Origin: Amycolatopsis iheyensis
Lineage (GTDB): Bacteria; Actinomycetota; Actinomycetes; Mycobacteriales; Pseudonocardiaceae
Length of the DNA stretch: 64,000 nt
Assembly: GCF_024703995.1 (NCBI RefSeq)
Contig: NZ_JAMXQV010000003.1
Location: forward strand, 1 to 64,000
Direction of reading: 5' to 3'
Under the pieces are notes generated by a model, which had not been told where the DNA came from, made no database searches, and saw only the letters and a list, made by a program, of their open reading frames with translations. Made by a program: the position numbers and the translations under genes. This document shows, in pieces, positions 34,838-45,200 of the stretch. Each line of letters opens with the position of its first letter. Position 1 is the stretch's first letter.

Positions 34838-37800
34838 TGCCGAAGAGGACGGACATCCAGCACGTGCTGGTGATCGGCTCCGGGCCGATCGTGATCGGGC
34901 AGGCCGCGGAGTTCGACTACTCCGGGACCCAGGCCTGCCGGGTGCTGCGCAGCGAAGGCCTGCGCGTGTCCCTGGTGAACTCGAACCCGGCCACCATCAT
35001 GACCGACCCCGAGTTCGCCGACGCCACCTACATCGAGCCGGTGACGCCGGACTTCGTCGAGAAGGTCATCGCGGCGGAACGCCCCGACGCCATCCTCGCG
35101 ACCCTCGGCGGGCAGACCGCGCTCAACTGCGCGGTCGCCCTGCACGAGCGCGGCGTGCTCGACAAGTACGGCGTCGAGCTGATCGGCGCCGACATCGACG
35201 CCATCCAGCGCGGTGAGGACCGGCAGAAGTTCAAGGACATCGTGCGCACCATCGGCGCCGAGGTCCCGCGCTCCCGCGTCTGCCACGACATGGACGAGGT
35301 CCGCGACACGGTCAAGGACCTCGGGCTGCCGGTCGTCATCCGGCCGTCGTTCACCATGGGCGGGCTCGGCTCGGGCATGGCGCACACGCCCGAGGACCTC
35401 GAGCGGCTCGCCTCCACCGGGCTCACCGAGTCCCCGGTCACCGAGGTGCTCATCGAGGAGAGCGTGCTCGGCTGGAAGGAGTACGAGCTCGAGCTGATGC
35501 GCGACAAGCACGACAACGTCGTGGTCGTCTGCTCGATCGAAAACGTCGACGCGATGGGCGTGCACACCGGCGACTCGGTCACCGTGGCGCCGACCATGAC
35601 GCTCACCGACCGCGAGTACCAGGTCATGCGCGACGTCGGCATCGCCGTGCTGCGCGAGGTCGGCGTCGACACCGGTGGCTGCAACATCCAGTTCGCGATC
35701 AACCCGGCCGACGGCCGGATGGTCGTCATCGAGATGAACCCGCGGGTGTCGAGGTCGAGTGCGCTGGCGTCGAAGGCCACCGGCTTCCCGATCGCCAAGA
35801 TCGCCGCGAAGCTCGCCATCGGCTACACCCTCGACGAGATCCAGAACGACATCACCGGCGAGACGCCCGCGGCGTTCGAGCCCACGCTGGACTACGTCGT
35901 CGTGAAGATGCCCAGGTTCGCCTTCGAGAAGTTCCCGGGCGCGGACCCGACGCTGACCACGACGATGAAGAGCGTCGGCGAGGCCATGTCGTTCGGCCGC
36001 AGCTTCCCCGAGGCGCTCGGCAAGGTGATGCGGTCCATCGAGACCAAGGCGACCGGGTTCTGGACGCTTCCCGACCCCGAGGGCGTCACGCTGGAGTCCA
36101 CTTTGGACGACCTGCGCACGCCGCACGAAGGCCGGCTCTACGAAGTGGAACGCGCGCTGCGGCTCGGTGGCACCGTCGAGCAGGTGCACGAAGCCTCGGG
36201 CATCGACCCGTGGTTCATCGACCAGATCGCCCTCATCGGCGAAGTGGGCGCCGAGGTCCGCGACGCGCCGGTGCTGAACGAGGACCTGCTGCGCCGCGCC
36301 AAGCGCACCGGCCTGGCCGACCGCCAGATCGCCGCGCTGCGGCCGGAGCTGGCGGGCGAGGACGGCGTCCGCGCGCTGCGCCACCGCCTCGGCGTGCGGC
36401 CGGTGTTCAAGACCGTCGACACCTGCGCGGCCGAGTTCGCCGCCAAGACGCCGTACCACTACTCGGCTTACGAGTCCGACCCCGACGCGCAGTCCGAAGT
36501 GGCCACGCAGTCGGACAAGCCGAAGGTGCTCATCCTCGGCTCCGGCCCGAACCGGATCGGCCAGGGCATCGAGTTCGACTACTCCTGCGTGCACGCGGCG
36601 ATCGCGTTGCGGGAGGCCGGGTTCGAGGCCGTCATGGTCAACTGCAACCCGGAAACCGTGTCCACCGACTACGACACCTCCGACCGGCTGTACTTCGAGC
36701 CGCTGTCCTTCGAGGACGTCCTCGAGGTCGTGCACGCCGAGCAGGTGTCCGGCACGGTCGCCGGCGTGATCGTCCAGCTCGGCGGCCAGACCCCGCTGGG
36801 CCTGGCGAAGAAGCTCGCCGACGCCGGTGTCCCGGTGGTCGGGACGCCGCCGGAGGCGATCAACCTGGCCGAGGACCGCGGCGCGTTCGGCGAGGTGCTC
36901 ACCGACGCCGGGCTGCCCGCGCCACGCTACGGCACGGCGACGTCCTTCGAAGGCGCCAAGCGGATCGCCGACGAGATCGGCTACCCGGTGCTCGTCCGGC
37001 CGTCCTACGTGCTCGGCGGGCGCGGCATGGAGATCGTCTACGACGAGGAGACCCTGGCCGGCTACATCCGCCGCGCCACGGAGGTCACCCCCGAGCACCC
37101 GGTGCTCGTCGACCGCTTCCTCGACGACGCCATCGAGATCGACGTCGACGCGCTGTTCGACGGCGAGGAGCTCTACCTCGGCGGCGTCATGGAGCACATC
37201 GAGGAAGCCGGGATCCACTCCGGTGACTCCTCGTGCGCGCTGCCGCCGATCACGCTCGGCCACACCGACCTGCAGACCGTCCGGCGCTCGACCGAGGCGA
37301 TCGCGCGCGGGGTGGGCGTCCGCGGGCTCCTGAACGTCCAGTACGCGCTCAAGGACGACGTCCTGTACGTCCTGGAGGCCAACCCGCGCGCGTCGCGCAC
37401 GGTGCCGTTCGTGTCCAAGGCGACGGCCGTGCCGCTGGCCAAGGCCGCCGCGCTGATCATGACCGGCTCGACGATCAAGGACCTGCGCACCTCCGGTGTG
37501 CTCCCCGCCGAAGGCGACGGCGGGCAGATGCCGGCCGACTCCCCGGTCGCCGTCAAGGAGGCCGTGCTGCCCTTCCACCGCTTCCGGACCCCGGAAGGCC
37601 ACGGCGTCGACTCGCTGCTCGGCCCGGAGATGAAGTCCACCGGCGAGGTGATGGGCGTCGACGTCTCCTTCGGCAAGGCGTTCGCGAAGTCCCAGAGCGG
37701 CGCGTACGGCTCGCTGCCGACGTCCGGGCGCGTGTTCGTCTCGGTCGCCAACCGCGACAAGCGCTCGCTGGTCTTCCCGGTGAAGCGGCTGGCGGACCTC

Positions 37801-38151
37801 GGGTTCGAGATCCTCGCCACCTCCGGCACCGCGGAAGTGCTGCGGCGCAACGGAGTCGCGTGCACCGTGGTGCGCAAGCACTACGAGGGCTCGACCGAAG
37901 CCGAGCCGAACATCGTGGACGTCATCCTCAACGGCGACGTCGACATGGTGATCAACACCCCGTACGGCAACAGCGGTCCGCGCGTCGACGGCTACGAAAT
38001 CCGCACCGCCGCGGTGTCGCGCGACATCCCGTGCGTGACGACCGTGCAGGGCGCCGCGGCGGCCGTGCACGGCATCGAGGCGCTCATCCGGGGCGACATC
38101 GGAGTCAAGTCCCTGCAGGAGCTGCAGGCGGCGCTCAAGGCGAAGTCGTGA
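34837..38151 (+). CDS. carB: Carbamoyl-phosphate synthase large subunit
   Basis: 1104 residues, full length. It makes carbamoyl phosphate from bicarbonate, ammonia and two ATP for pyrimidines and arginine. Two homologous ATP-grasp halves are present ([40 protein letters not shown]). The C-terminal MGS-like domain ([13 protein letters not shown].. [17 protein letters not shown]) is the UMP/ornithine regulatory site. The ATG shares one base with the DUF4276 stop. The sequence is ordinary; only the separation from carA is odd. Confidence 0.98.
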   Translation: MPKRTDIQHVLVIGSGPIVIGQAAEFDYSGTQACRVLRSEGLRVSLVNSNPATIMTDPEFADATYIEPVTPDFVEKVIAAERPDAILATLGGQTALNCAVALHERGVLDKYGVELIGADIDAIQRGEDRQKFKDIVRTIGAEVPRSRVCHDMDEVRDTVKDLGLPVVIRPSFTMGGLGSGMAHTPEDLERLASTGLTESPVTEVLIEESVLGWKEYELELMRDKHDNVVVVCSIENVDAMGVHTGDSVTVAPTMTLTDREYQVMRDVGIAVLREVGVDTGGCNIQFAINPADGRMVVIEMNPRVSRSSALASKATGFPIAKIAAKLAIGYTLDEIQNDITGETPAAFEPTLDYVVVKMPRFAFEKFPGADPTLTTTMKSVGEAMSFGRSFPEALGKVMRSIETKATGFWTLPDPEGVTLESTLDDLRTPHEGRLYEVERALRLGGTVEQVHEASGIDPWFIDQIALIGEVGAEVRDAPVLNEDLLRRAKRTGLADRQIAALRPELAGEDGVRALRHRLGVRPVFKTVDTCAAEFAAKTPYHYSAYESDPDAQSEVATQSDKPKVLILGSGPNRIGQGIEFDYSCVHAAIALREAGFEAVMVNCNPETVSTDYDTSDRLYFEPLSFEDVLEVVHAEQVSGTVAGVIVQLGGQTPLGLAKKLADAGVPVVGTPPEAINLAEDRGAFGEVLTDAGLPAPRYGTATSFEGAKRIADEIGYPVLVRPSYVLGGRGMEIVYDEETLAGYIRRATEVTPEHPVLVDRFLDDAIEIDVDALFDGEELYLGGVMEHIEEAGIHSGDSSCALPPITLGHTDLQTVRRSTEAIARGVGVRGLLNVQYALKDDVLYVLEANPRASRTVPFVSKATAVPLAKAAALIMTGSTIKDLRTSGVLPAEGDGGQMPADSPVAVKEAVLPFHRFRTPEGHGVDSLLGPEMKSTGEVMGVDVSFGKAFAKSQSGAYGSLPTSGRVFVSVANRDKRSLVFPVKRLADLGFEILATSGTAEVLRRNGVACTVVRKHYEGSTEAEPNIVDVILNGDVDMVINTPYGNSGPRVDGYEIRTAAVSRDIPCVTTVQGAAAAVHGIEALIRGDIGVKSLQELQAALKAKS

Positions 38152-38996
38152 GCACGGGGGAGCGGTTCGGGGCGCGGCTGGCCAAGGCCGTCGCGTCCCG
38201 CGGCCCCCTGTGCGCCGGGATCGACCCCCACCCGGGCCTGATCGAGGCCTGGGGGCTCCCGGTGGACGCTTCGGGCCTGGAACGCTTCGCGCTGTCGGCC
38301 ACGGAGGTCCTGGCGGCGCGCACGGCGATCGTGAAGCCGCAGTCGGCGTTCTTCGAAAGTTTCGGAGCGGCCGGCGTCCGGGTGCTCGAGCGGGTCGTCG
38401 AAACCGCGCGCGAAGCGGGCGCGTTGGTGCTTTTGGACGTCAAGCGCGGCGACATCGGCTCCACGATGGCGGCGTACACGGCCGCGTACGTGGCCGACGG
38501 CGCGGCGATCGCCGCCGACGCGATCACCGTCTCGCCGTACCTCGGGTTCGGCTCACTGGAGCAGTGCGCCGCGACGGCGGTCGCGGCGGGGCGCGGCATC
38601 TTCGTGCTCGCGCGGACTTCGAACCCGGAAGCGGCCGCCGTCCAGAACGCGCGGCTGCCCGACGGGCGCACGGTGGCGCAGGCGATCGTCGACTCCGCGG
38701 CGGCATTCAACGACGGAGCCGGGCCGCTCGGCGATGTGGGTGTCGTCGTCGGAGCCACCATCGCGCCGGGAGAGCTCGATCTCGCGCGGCTGAACGGTCC
38801 GGTGCTGGCGCCCGGTTTCGGGGCGCAGGGAGCCACTGCGGCCGATTTGCGGGCCCTGTTCGGGGCTTCGCTGCCCGGCGTGCTGCCCGCGTCGTCTCGC
38901 GACATCCTGAAACACGGTCCGGAGCAACCGGCTTTGCGCCAAGCGGTCGAACGCGTCGCCGAAGTGCTGGCCGACCCGCAGGAAAACGGCCAATAG
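38148..38996 (+). CDS. pyrF: Orotidine-5'-phosphate decarboxylase, type 2
   Basis: 282 residues. It decarboxylates OMP to UMP, the last step of the pathway. The core motif [13 protein letters not shown] carries the catalytic Asp-Lys-Asp, with CAGIDPHPG near the start, [11 protein letters not shown] and a late [13 protein letters not shown] overlapping carB (GTGA). pyrD and pyrE are not in this cluster. A hairpin right after the stop ends the operon. Confidence 0.96.
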   Translation: MSTGERFGARLAKAVASRGPLCAGIDPHPGLIEAWGLPVDASGLERFALSATEVLAARTAIVKPQSAFFESFGAAGVRVLERVVETAREAGALVLLDVKRGDIGSTMAAYTAAYVADGAAIAADAITVSPYLGFGSLEQCAATAVAAGRGIFVLARTSNPEAAAVQNARLPDGRTVAQAIVDSAAAFNDGAGPLGDVGVVVGATIAPGELDLARLNGPVLAPGFGAQGATAADLRALFGASLPGVLPASSRDILKHGPEQPALRQAVERVAEVLADPQENGQ

Positions 38997-38998
38997 CA

Positions 38999-39016
38999 GG
39001 ACCCGGAACCGGGTCC
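38999..39016 (+). terminator. Hairpin ending the pyr operon
   Basis: GGACCCGG (38999-39006) and CCGGGTCC (39009-39016) begin 3 bases after the pyrF stop. The next gene has its own RBS and a 107-base upstream gap. Confidence 0.6.
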
Positions 39017-39103
39017 CACCAGCCACCCCCGCATTGTGGCCGGTGCTCACGGGTGGGTACCGTCGCGTCACCCACCCAGATTTGAGAACTACCGGAGGAA
39101 AAC

Positions 39104-39421
39104 GTGGCACTTCCCCAGCTGACAGAGGAACAGCGTGCTGCGGCGCTGGAGAAGGCCGCCGCCGCCCGCCGCATCCGTGCTGAGCTGAAGGAGCGGCTGA
39201 AGCGGGGCGGTACCACTCTGGTCGACGTGCTGAAGCAGGCCGAGGAGAACGAAGTCCTCGGCAAGATGAAGGTTTCGGCTCTGCTCGAGGCCCTCCCGGG
39301 CGTCGGCAAGGTCCGCGCGCAGCAGACCATGGAACGACTGGAGATCGCCCCCAGCCGTCGTCTCCGCGGCCTCGGCGACCGGCAGCGCAAGGCGCTGCTG
39401 GCCGAGTTCAGCGGCGAGTGA
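39104..39421 (+). CDS. mihF: Actinobacterial integration host factor mIHF
   Basis: 105 residues, an essential nucleoid-associated protein unrelated to E. coli IHF. It has an N-terminal helix rich in Ala/Glu/Lys, then a helix-two-turn-helix: [20 protein letters not shown] followed by [15 protein letters not shown], which binds DNA. GTG start with CGGAGG about 7 bases upstream. Its stop overlaps the gmk GTG, the usual mihF-gmk-rpoZ order in actinobacteria. Confidence 0.95.
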   Translation: MALPQLTEEQRAAALEKAAAARRIRAELKERLKRGGTTLVDVLKQAEENEVLGKMKVSALLEALPGVGKVRAQQTMERLEIAPSRRLRGLGDRQRKALLAEFSGE

Positions 39422-40047
39422 GCGGCGTCGGTCCGGACAACCCGGTGCGCCGGGGCGCCGACCGCGGCAGTGAGCCGGTGGCGGGGGACATCCCCCGGCA
39501 CCGGCTCACGGTCGTATCGGGGCCTTCGGGGGTCGGGAAGTCGAGCGTGGTGGGCGAGCTGCGCAAGCTCGAGCCCGATGTCTGGTTCAGCGTCTCGGTG
39601 ACCACCCGCGCCCCGCGGCCCGGTGAGGTCGACGGCGCGCACTACCACTTCGTCGATCGCGCCGAGTTCGACGCGATGGTCGCCGAGGGCCGGCTGCTGG
39701 AGTGGGCCGAGTTCGCCGGCAACCGCTACGGCACCCCCCGCGAGCCGGTCGAGAAGGCTCTCGCCGACGGACGCCCGGCGGTCCTGGAGATCGAGCTCCA
39801 GGGCGCGCGCCAGGTCCGCGCGGCCATGCCGGAGGCCCGGCTGGTGATGCTGATGCCGCCGTCGTGGGAGGAGCTGGTCGGCCGGCTCACCGGCCGCGGC
39901 ACCGAGAGCGAGGCCGCGGTGCAGGCCCGGCTGGCCGAGGCGGAGCGCGAGCTGGCGGCCGCGGGCGAGTTCGACCACCGCCTCGTGAACGCCGACGTGC
40001 GGGAGGCCGCGGAGCACTTGCTAAACTTGTTAACTGATCAGCAGTGA
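39418..40047 (+). CDS. gmk: Guanylate kinase
   Basis: 209 residues. It phosphorylates GMP to GDP. The P-loop is [14 protein letters not shown]; the GMP-binding site is [22 protein letters not shown], then [12 protein letters not shown] and [13 protein letters not shown]. The N-terminus is about 25 residues longer than the E. coli enzyme, as usual in actinobacteria. GTG overlapping mihF. Confidence 0.96.
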   Translation: MSGVGPDNPVRRGADRGSEPVAGDIPRHRLTVVSGPSGVGKSSVVGELRKLEPDVWFSVSVTTRAPRPGEVDGAHYHFVDRAEFDAMVAEGRLLEWAEFAGNRYGTPREPVEKALADGRPAVLEIELQGARQVRAAMPEARLVMLMPPSWEELVGRLTGRGTESEAAVQARLAEAERELAAAGEFDHRLVNADVREAAEHLLNLLTDQQ

Positions 40048-40049
40048 CA

Positions 40050-40105
40050 TGCGGGGGTGCAACCCCCGCACCCCGCCCGAGGGGCTCCGCCCCCACGGAC
40101 CCCCC
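40050..40105. repeat. GC-rich palindromic repeat, copy B (REP-like)
   Basis: It begins GCGGGGGT-GCA-ACCCCCGC and continues through GGGGC-TCC-GCCCC to CGGACCCCCC. It is closely similar to the reverse complement of copy A (27860-27910). It occupies the gmk-rpoZ gap and would form hairpins in that transcript. Confidence 0.7.
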
Positions 40106-40134
40106 ACAGCCGTCAATGATTCGGAGCCGCACGC

Positions 40135-40407
40135 GTGACCACCCAGGTTTCGTCCCTGCACGAAGAGCTCGAGGGCATCACCAACCCGCCGATCGACGAC
40201 CTGCTCGAAAAGGTCAGCTCGAAGTACGCGCTGGTGATCTACTCGGCCAAGCGTGCCCGCCAGATCAACGACTACTACGCCCAGCTGGGCGAGGGCCTGC
40301 TCGAGTACGTCGGCCCGCTCGTCGAGCCGGGCCCGCGCGAGAAGCCGCTCTCGATCGCGCTGCGCGAGATCCACGGCGGCCTGCTCGAGCACACCGAGGG
40401 TGAGTAA
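40135..40407 (+). CDS. rpoZ: RNA polymerase omega subunit
   Basis: 90 residues. Omega assists folding and assembly of the beta' subunit. [28 protein letters not shown] is the conserved core (helices 2-3), followed by an actinobacterial C-terminal extension ending [16 protein letters not shown] start, 87 bases after gmk with a REP element between. The coaBC start lies inside its last codons. Confidence 0.95.
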   Translation: MTTQVSSLHEELEGITNPPIDDLLEKVSSKYALVIYSAKRARQINDYYAQLGEGLLEYVGPLVEPGPREKPLSIALREIHGGLLEHTEGE

Positions 40408-41620
40408 GCCCAAGGTAGTCCTGGGCGTGGGCGGCGGCATCGCCGCCTACAAGGCCTGTGAGGTGCTGCGCGGCCTGACCGAGTCCGGTCACGACGTCCG
40501 CGTGGTGCCCACCGAAGCCGCGCTGAACTTCGTCGGCGCGGCGACCTTCGAGGCGCTCTCGGGGCACCCGGTGCACACCGGCGTGTTCACCGAGGTGCCC
40601 GAGGTGCAGCACGTCCGCGTCGGCAAGGAAGCCGACCTGGTCCTGGTCGTCCCGGCCACGGCGAACCTGCTCGCCAAGGCCGCCCACGGCCTGGCCGACG
40701 ACCTGCTCACGAACACCCTGCTCACCGCCCGGTGCCCGGTCGCCTTCTTCCCGGCGATGCACACCGAGATGTGGGAGCACCCCGCGACCCGCGCCAACGT
40801 GGCCCTGCTGCGCTCCCGTGGCGCGGTCGTCACCGAGCCCGACGCGGGCCGCCTCACCGGCGTCGACACCGGCAAGGGCCGCCTCGCGAACCCGGCCGAG
40901 ATCGTCGACCTGGCGCGGCTGCTGCTGGCCCGCCCCGACGCCCTCCCGCGCGACCTCGAAGGCGTCCACGTGGTCGTCTCGGCCGGGGGCACGCGCGAGC
41001 CGCTCGACCCCGTCCGCTACCTCGGCAACCGCTCGTCCGGCAAGCAGGGCTACGCGCTGGCCCGCGTCGCCGCCCAGCGCGGCGCCGAGGTCACCCTGGT
41101 CACCGCGCACACGGTCGCCCTGCCCGACCCGGCAGGCGCCACCGTGCACCACGTGTCGACGGCCGAAGAGCTGCGGCAGGCCGTGCACGCGGCGTCCCAG
41201 AGCGCGGACGTCGTCGTGATGGCCGCCGCCGTCGCCGATTTCCGGCCGGCCAACCGCGCCGACCACAAGATCAAGAAGTCCGACGACCAGCCGGACCCGG
41301 TGATCACCCTCGACCGCAACGCCGACATCCTGGCCGAGCTGGTGCGCAACCGGCGGGCCGGGCAGGTCGTCGTCGGGTTCGCCGCGGAGACCGGTGACGA
41401 GCACGGGAGCGTCCTCGACCACGCCCGCGTGAAGCTCAAGCGCAAGGGCGCGGACCTGCTGATGGTCAACGCGGTCGGCGACGGCAAGGCATTCGGCACC
41501 GAGGACAATTCGGGCTGGCTGCTCGGTTCCGACGGCACGGAAATCCCCATCCCCTTGAGTGCGAAGGCTGAACTGGCGTCCACGTTGTGGGACGCTGTTG
41601 TGAGCTTCATGAAGCGTTGA
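40400..41620 (+). CDS. coaBC: Bifunctional PPC synthetase / decarboxylase (CoaBC)
   Basis: 406 residues. It condenses phosphopantothenate with cysteine and decarboxylates the product, two steps of coenzyme A synthesis. The CoaC half carries [16 protein letters not shown], the [19 protein letters not shown] flavin/catalytic region and [15 protein letters not shown]. The CoaB half has [24 protein letters not shown] and [10 protein letters not shown], with KIKK binding CTP. The GTG lies 8 bases inside the end of rpoZ. Confidence 0.95.
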   Translation: MSKPKVVLGVGGGIAAYKACEVLRGLTESGHDVRVVPTEAALNFVGAATFEALSGHPVHTGVFTEVPEVQHVRVGKEADLVLVVPATANLLAKAAHGLADDLLTNTLLTARCPVAFFPAMHTEMWEHPATRANVALLRSRGAVVTEPDAGRLTGVDTGKGRLANPAEIVDLARLLLARPDALPRDLEGVHVVVSAGGTREPLDPVRYLGNRSSGKQGYALARVAAQRGAEVTLVTAHTVALPDPAGATVHHVSTAEELRQAVHAASQSADVVVMAAAVADFRPANRADHKIKKSDDQPDPVITLDRNADILAELVRNRRAGQVVVGFAAETGDEHGSVLDHARVKLKRKGADLLMVNAVGDGKAFGTEDNSGWLLGSDGTEIPIPLSAKAELASTLWDAVVSFMKR

Positions 41621-41660
41621 CCGCCCGTAGAGCGATAGTCAGTACGCTTGCACTAATAAG

Positions 41661-41684
41661 GGGTGCCTAACTTTCGGGGCATCC
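41661..41684 (+). promoter_or_regulatory. Short hairpin in the metK leader
   Basis: GGGTGCC (41661-41667) can pair with GGCATCC (41678-41684), with one G-U pair. It sits 17 bases upstream of the metK start. It is far too small for a known SAM riboswitch; any regulatory role is speculative. Confidence 0.3.
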
Positions 41685-41701
41685 GACGTCAAGGTGAGGA
41701 A

Positions 41702-42916
<1,215 letters not shown>

Positions 42917-42929
42917 CGCACGATCCGGT

Positions 42930-42964
42930 GAAGGCCACCCCGCGGACGTCGCGGGGTGGCCTTC
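42930..42964 (+). terminator. Strong hairpin terminator after metK
   Basis: A perfect 15-bp stem (42930-42944 with 42950-42964) and 5-nt loop lie 13 bases after the metK stop. Confidence 0.85.
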
Positions 42965-43006
42965 CTCGTGTCCGGGGTGTCGGTGGGGTCTGGTAGAGAT
43001 CACGGC

Positions 43007-45112
43007 GTGAGTAGCTCCGAGCCCGCCGCCCTCTGGGACCTCCCGGAGGAGCCGCCTTCGCCGAAGGCGGCGCCCTCGCGCGCCCGGAAACCGGCGAAAC
43101 CGGCGAAGCCGGGCGCGAAGGCCAAGGGCACGCAGTCGCCGGCGGCCGAGCGGCCGGTCGCGCGGATCGTCGTCGACATCCCCCTGGCGCACCTGGACCG
43201 CACGTTCGACTACCTCGTGCCGGAGAAGCTGCACGAGACCGCCGTGCCGGGCTGCCGGGTGCGCGTCCGGTTCGCCGGGCAGCTCGTCGACGGCTACCTG
43301 ATCGAGCGCGGCGAGACCAGCGACTACGGCAGCAAGCTGGCGTTCCTCGACCGCGTCACCTCGCCGGAGCCGGTGCTGCCGCCGTCGTTGCACGCGGTCT
43401 GCCGGGCGGTCGCGGACCGCTACGGCGGCACGTTGTCCGACGTCCTGCGGCTCGCGCTCCCACCCCGCCACGCGAAGGCCGAGGGCGAGCCGCCTTCGGC
43501 GCCGGCGGCCGCTCCCGCCGCGCCGGACACCACGGCCTGGGCGCGCTACCAGCGTGGCCCGGCGTTCCTGGAGGCGCTGGGGGAGGGGAAGCCCGCGAAC
43601 GCCGTCTGGCAGGCCCTGCCGGGCGAGGACTGGCCGCGCCGGCTGGCCGAGGCGGCCGGCTCGGTGGCGGCCGCGGGGCGGGGCGCGGTGCTGGTGGTGC
43701 CGGACCACCGCGACCTGACCCGGGTGCACGAGGCGTGCGCGGCGGTCGTCGGCGAGGAGGCCGTGGTGGCGCTGATCGCCGGCCTCGGTCCGGCCGAGCG
43801 GTACCGGCGCTGGCTGGCGGTGCTGCGCGGGGCGGTGCGGGTGGTGGTCGGCACGCGCGCGGCGATGTTCGCGCCGGTCCACGACCCGGGCCTGTTCGTG
43901 GTCTGGGACGACGGCGACGACCTGCACCTCGACCAGCACGCGCCGTACCCGCACGTCCGGGACGTGCTGATGGACCGCGCGCACGCCGCGAAGGCGTCGC
44001 TGCTGGTCGGCGGCTTCGCCCGGACGGCCGAGGCCCAGCTGCTGGTCGAGTCCGGCTGGGCGGCGCCGGTCCTGGCCGACCGCACGGTGCTGCGGTCTTC
44101 GGCCCCGCGCGTCACGCCGGTGGGCGAGGACTTCGACGTCGCCCGCGATGAGGCGGCCCGCGTCGCCCGGCTGCCGGCGGTGGCGTTCGAAGCCGCGCGG
44201 CAGGCGTTCGCGGCGGGCCACCCGGCGCTGGTCCAGGTGCCCCGGCGCGGCTACGTGCCGGGCCTGGCCTGCGGCAACTGCCGCACGCCGGCGCACTGCC
44301 GGCGCTGCGCGGGCCCGCTGGCGCTGCCGGGCGGCTCGATCGACGGGCAGCCGAAACCCCCGGCGTGCCGCTGGTGCGGCGTCCCGGAAACGGCGTTCCG
44401 CTGCACGGCGTGCGGCTCGGTGCGGCTGCGCGCGGTGATCGTGGGCGCGAAGCGGACGGCGGAGGAGCTGGGCCGCGCGTTCCCGGGCATCCCGGTCCGC
44501 ACGTCCGGGGCGGCGGAGGTGCTGTCGTCGGTCCCGGGCACCCCGGCGCTGGTCGTCTGCACACCGGGGGCCGAGCCGGTGGCCGAGGGCGGTTACGGCG
44601 CGGCGCTGCTGCTGGACGGCTGGGCGCTGCTGGGCCGCCAGGACCTGCGGGCGGCGGAGGAGACGTTGCGTCGCTGGATGGCGGCGGCGGCGCTGGTCCG
44701 CCCCGGCTCGTCCGGCGGCCGGGTGATCGTGGGCGCCGAGGCGGGCCTCCCGGTGGTCCAGGCCCTGGTCCGCTGGGACCCGGCCTGGCACGCGGCGCAG
44801 GAGCTGGGGGAGCGCCAGGAGCTGGGCTTCCCCCCGGCGATGCGCATGGCGAGCGTGGAGGGCACCCCGGACGCGGTGGCCGCCTTCCTCGACGACCTCC
44901 CGCTGCCGGAGTCGGGCGAGGTGCTGGGCCCGGTCCCACTGGGCGAAATCGACGAAGACGGCAACGCGGCGCGCGAGCGGGCTTTGGTCCGCGTGTCCCG
45001 TTCCGAGGGCAAGGCCCTGGCCTCGACGATCCACGCGGCAGCAGCCCGCCGAGACGCGCGAAAGGCCACGGAACCGATCCGCATCCAGGTGGACCCGCTG
45101 GACCTCATCTGA
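43007..45112 (+). CDS. priA: Primosomal protein PriA, helicase-degenerate actinobacterial form
   Basis: 701 residues. It has the PriA 3'-DNA-binding domain (ARIVVDIPLAHLDRTFDYLVP) and the zinc-binding cysteines CGNC, CRRC, CRWC and CTAC (about nt 44270-44420). There is no Walker A GKT motif, and the DEAH position reads VWDDGDD, so ATP-driven unwinding is unlikely. This loss is usual for actinobacterial PriA, which is thought to act as a replication-restart scaffold. The start GTG 43007 is favoured over an upstream extension that would run into the metK terminator. A Pro/Lys-rich linker fills residues about 18-50. Confidence 0.92.
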   Translation: MSSSEPAALWDLPEEPPSPKAAPSRARKPAKPAKPGAKAKGTQSPAAERPVARIVVDIPLAHLDRTFDYLVPEKLHETAVPGCRVRVRFAGQLVDGYLIERGETSDYGSKLAFLDRVTSPEPVLPPSLHAVCRAVADRYGGTLSDVLRLALPPRHAKAEGEPPSAPAAAPAAPDTTAWARYQRGPAFLEALGEGKPANAVWQALPGEDWPRRLAEAAGSVAAAGRGAVLVVPDHRDLTRVHEACAAVVGEEAVVALIAGLGPAERYRRWLAVLRGAVRVVVGTRAAMFAPVHDPGLFVVWDDGDDLHLDQHAPYPHVRDVLMDRAHAAKASLLVGGFARTAEAQLLVESGWAAPVLADRTVLRSSAPRVTPVGEDFDVARDEAARVARLPAVAFEAARQAFAAGHPALVQVPRRGYVPGLACGNCRTPAHCRRCAGPLALPGGSIDGQPKPPACRWCGVPETAFRCTACGSVRLRAVIVGAKRTAEELGRAFPGIPVRTSGAAEVLSSVPGTPALVVCTPGAEPVAEGGYGAALLLDGWALLGRQDLRAAEETLRRWMAAAALVRPGSSGGRVIVGAEAGLPVVQALVRWDPAWHAAQELGERQELGFPPAMRMASVEGTPDAVAAFLDDLPLPESGEVLGPVPLGEIDEDGNAARERALVRVSRSEGKALASTIHAAAARRDARKATEPIRIQVDPLDLI

Positions 45113-45200
45113 CCGAGTGCGACCCGGTTCTGGTGTAACACGCGAACAGTCCGCTACGACTGGGCTGTAGCCGTGGTGGAAGAGCTGAGCGGATTGGTGA

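Noticed and set aside
34789..38070. A 1,093-codon open frame on the minus strand opposite carB
   Set aside because: It mirrors carB codon bias in a high-GC sequence, encodes low-complexity Arg/Asp/Val/His-rich protein and has no recognisable motif.
41621..41701. SAM riboswitch upstream of metK
   Set aside because: Only 81 bases, one weak 7-bp hairpin, and none of the conserved cores of known SAM riboswitch classes.
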